From Bauldia sp. (lineage in GTDB: Bacteria; Pseudomonadota; Alphaproteobacteria; Rhizobiales; Kaistiaceae), in the NCBI GenBank assembly GCA_026126025.1, contig JAHCJZ010000010.1, forward strand, positions 1 through 64,000: a stretch of DNA of 64,000 nucleotides, given 5' to 3'. Made by a program: the position numbers and the translations under genes. The notes beneath the pieces are model-generated. The model was not told where the DNA came from and made no database searches. It worked only from the letters and a program-made list of their open reading frames with translations. Within the stretch, counting starts at the first letter, position 1. Each line of letters opens with the position of its first letter. This document shows positions 63,311-64,000 of the stretch, piece by piece.

Positions 63311-64000
63311 ATGGGCTTGCCCGATCGGAAGTGCCGGCGCCGGAGCAGCATCCGCGCGATCCTTGTCGCGACGGCGGCCGCGATGGCAGCGCCGCCGACC
63401 TTTGCCCAGGTCGGCGCCGATGTGCCGAGCGAGTTCCTCGACTTCTCGCGGCGCTCCGGCGACCGCATCCGCTTCTGCATCAACATGGCGAGCGTCACCG
63501 CGCCGTTCGACCGGGCGGTGGCGCAGGCGATTGCCGACAGCGTCCTCCTCGAGCCCGACATCTATGAGGTCACGGACCTCGATCCCCCGCGCCCGCTCGA
63601 CTACCGGTTCACTCTGGAGGAGATCGAGCTCTACATCGTGGTCAACAACGAGTGCGACGCGCTGATGGGCTATCCGCTCCCGCAGGTCGGCGCCGTGCCC
63701 GACTGGCTGACGGTCACCCGGCCCTATCACCTCACCGGCGTTGCCTTCGTCGTCGGTAGTCGCGGGCGCACGCTTCGCGATCTTCCGCCCGGCGCCGCTA
63801 TCGGCTCGCGGGTCGGCGCGACCGAGACCATGTTGCTGCGCGGCTTCCTCGACTCGGCAGGGTCGACGTGGCGATGGCGGGCATTCTCTGCGAATGATCG
63901 GCTGGTCGAGGACGCGGTCGACGGCGTCGTCGCCGCGGCATTCGTGTGGGAGCCGGCGCTGATGCTTGCCACCGGAGGCGACCCCGCGGCCAGCGGCCTC
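63311..64000 (+). CDS. MxaJ/XoxJ-like periplasmic binding protein 4 (cut by the window edge)
   Basis: An open frame of 230 codons from ATG 63311 to the end of the window with no stop. It opens MGLPDRKCRRRSSIRAILVA, with a basic n-region, a hydrophobic core and likely cleavage after TFAQ. Family features match proteins 1-3: IRFCINMASVTAPFDRAVAQ, VVNNECDALMGYPLPQVG, DWLTVTRPYHLTGVAFVV, DLPPGAAIGSRVGATETMLL and AAAFVWEPALMLATGGDPA. About 50-60 residues should be missing at the C terminus. It follows dehydrogenase 4 across a hairpin, and the series may continue to the right. Confidence 0.88.
   Translation, partial: MGLPDRKCRRRSSIRAILVATAAAMAAPPTFAQVGADVPSEFLDFSRRSGDRIRFCINMASVTAPFDRAVAQAIADSVLLEPDIYEVTDLDPPRPLDYRFTLEEIELYIVVNNECDALMGYPLPQVGAVPDWLTVTRPYHLTGVAFVVGSRGRTLRDLPPGAAIGSRVGATETMLLRGFLDSAGSTWRWRAFSANDRLVEDAVDGVVAAAFVWEPALMLATGGDPAASGL

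Overview
This is a GC-rich, densely coded window that reads as the chromosome of an alphaproteobacterium, probably a Hyphomicrobiales (Rhizobiales)-like lineage. The support is: the ffh-rpsP gene order, an HWE-type sensor kinase, alphaproteobacterial LexA boxes of the form GTTC-N7-GTTC, an imuA/imuB/dnaE2 mutagenesis cassette, a BrnT/BrnA toxin-antitoxin pair and several families of long palindromic intergenic repeats. The assignment rests on gene content only; the sequence holds no 16S rRNA gene.

Layout. 1-10 kb: ffh and rpsP, a small secreted protein, an HWE kinase divergent from a Crp/Fnr regulator, an MMPL/RND permease and an AlkB-type alkane hydroxylase. 10-17.5 kb: tRNA-Gly(GCC), an outer-membrane-barrel candidate, envelope enzymes and SOS-controlled dinB. 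17.9 kb: a 25-codon orphan pqqA with its own terminator. 18-26.9 kb: PilZ, BBE-type FAD oxidoreductase, trypsin-like protease, a soluble PQQ sugar dehydrogenase, CsbD, an MltB-type transglycosylase, an EVE protein and a frameshifted glycerophosphodiester phosphodiesterase. 27-33.6 kb: the SOS mutasome (imuA-imuB ... dnaE2), split by a brnTA module; dnaE2 carries an in-frame copy of a dispersed palindromic repeat. 33.7-37.7 kb: a solitary barstar-like protein, a UMF1-type MFS transporter, ispA and mtgA.

37.7-64 kb is the striking part: a large quinoprotein locus. A leftward operon encodes an ABC-2 exporter (ATPase and permease), a membrane-anchored family-3 binding protein, a MoxR ATPase and a DUF58 protein. 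Divergent from it, running right to the window edge, are four PQQ-type beta-propeller dehydrogenases. Each is followed by its own MxaJ/XoxJ-like periplasmic binding protein, and a GC-rich hairpin lies at every dehydrogenase-to-binding-protein junction. Three small class-I cytochromes c, a three-helix membrane protein, a 1452-residue protein with two von Willebrand A domains and a LuxR regulator lie among them. The parts list parallels the methanol dehydrogenase mox/mxa system (MxaF/J/G plus MxaR/S/A/C/K/L), but the dehydrogenases lack the adjacent-cysteine pair and the RPGDN-type catalytic segment of MxaF/XoxF. My inference is that this is a multi-enzyme quinoprotein array with a dedicated maturation/export module; its substrates are unknown. 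The orphan pqqA at 17.9 kb may supply the cofactor precursor, while pqqBCDE must lie elsewhere.
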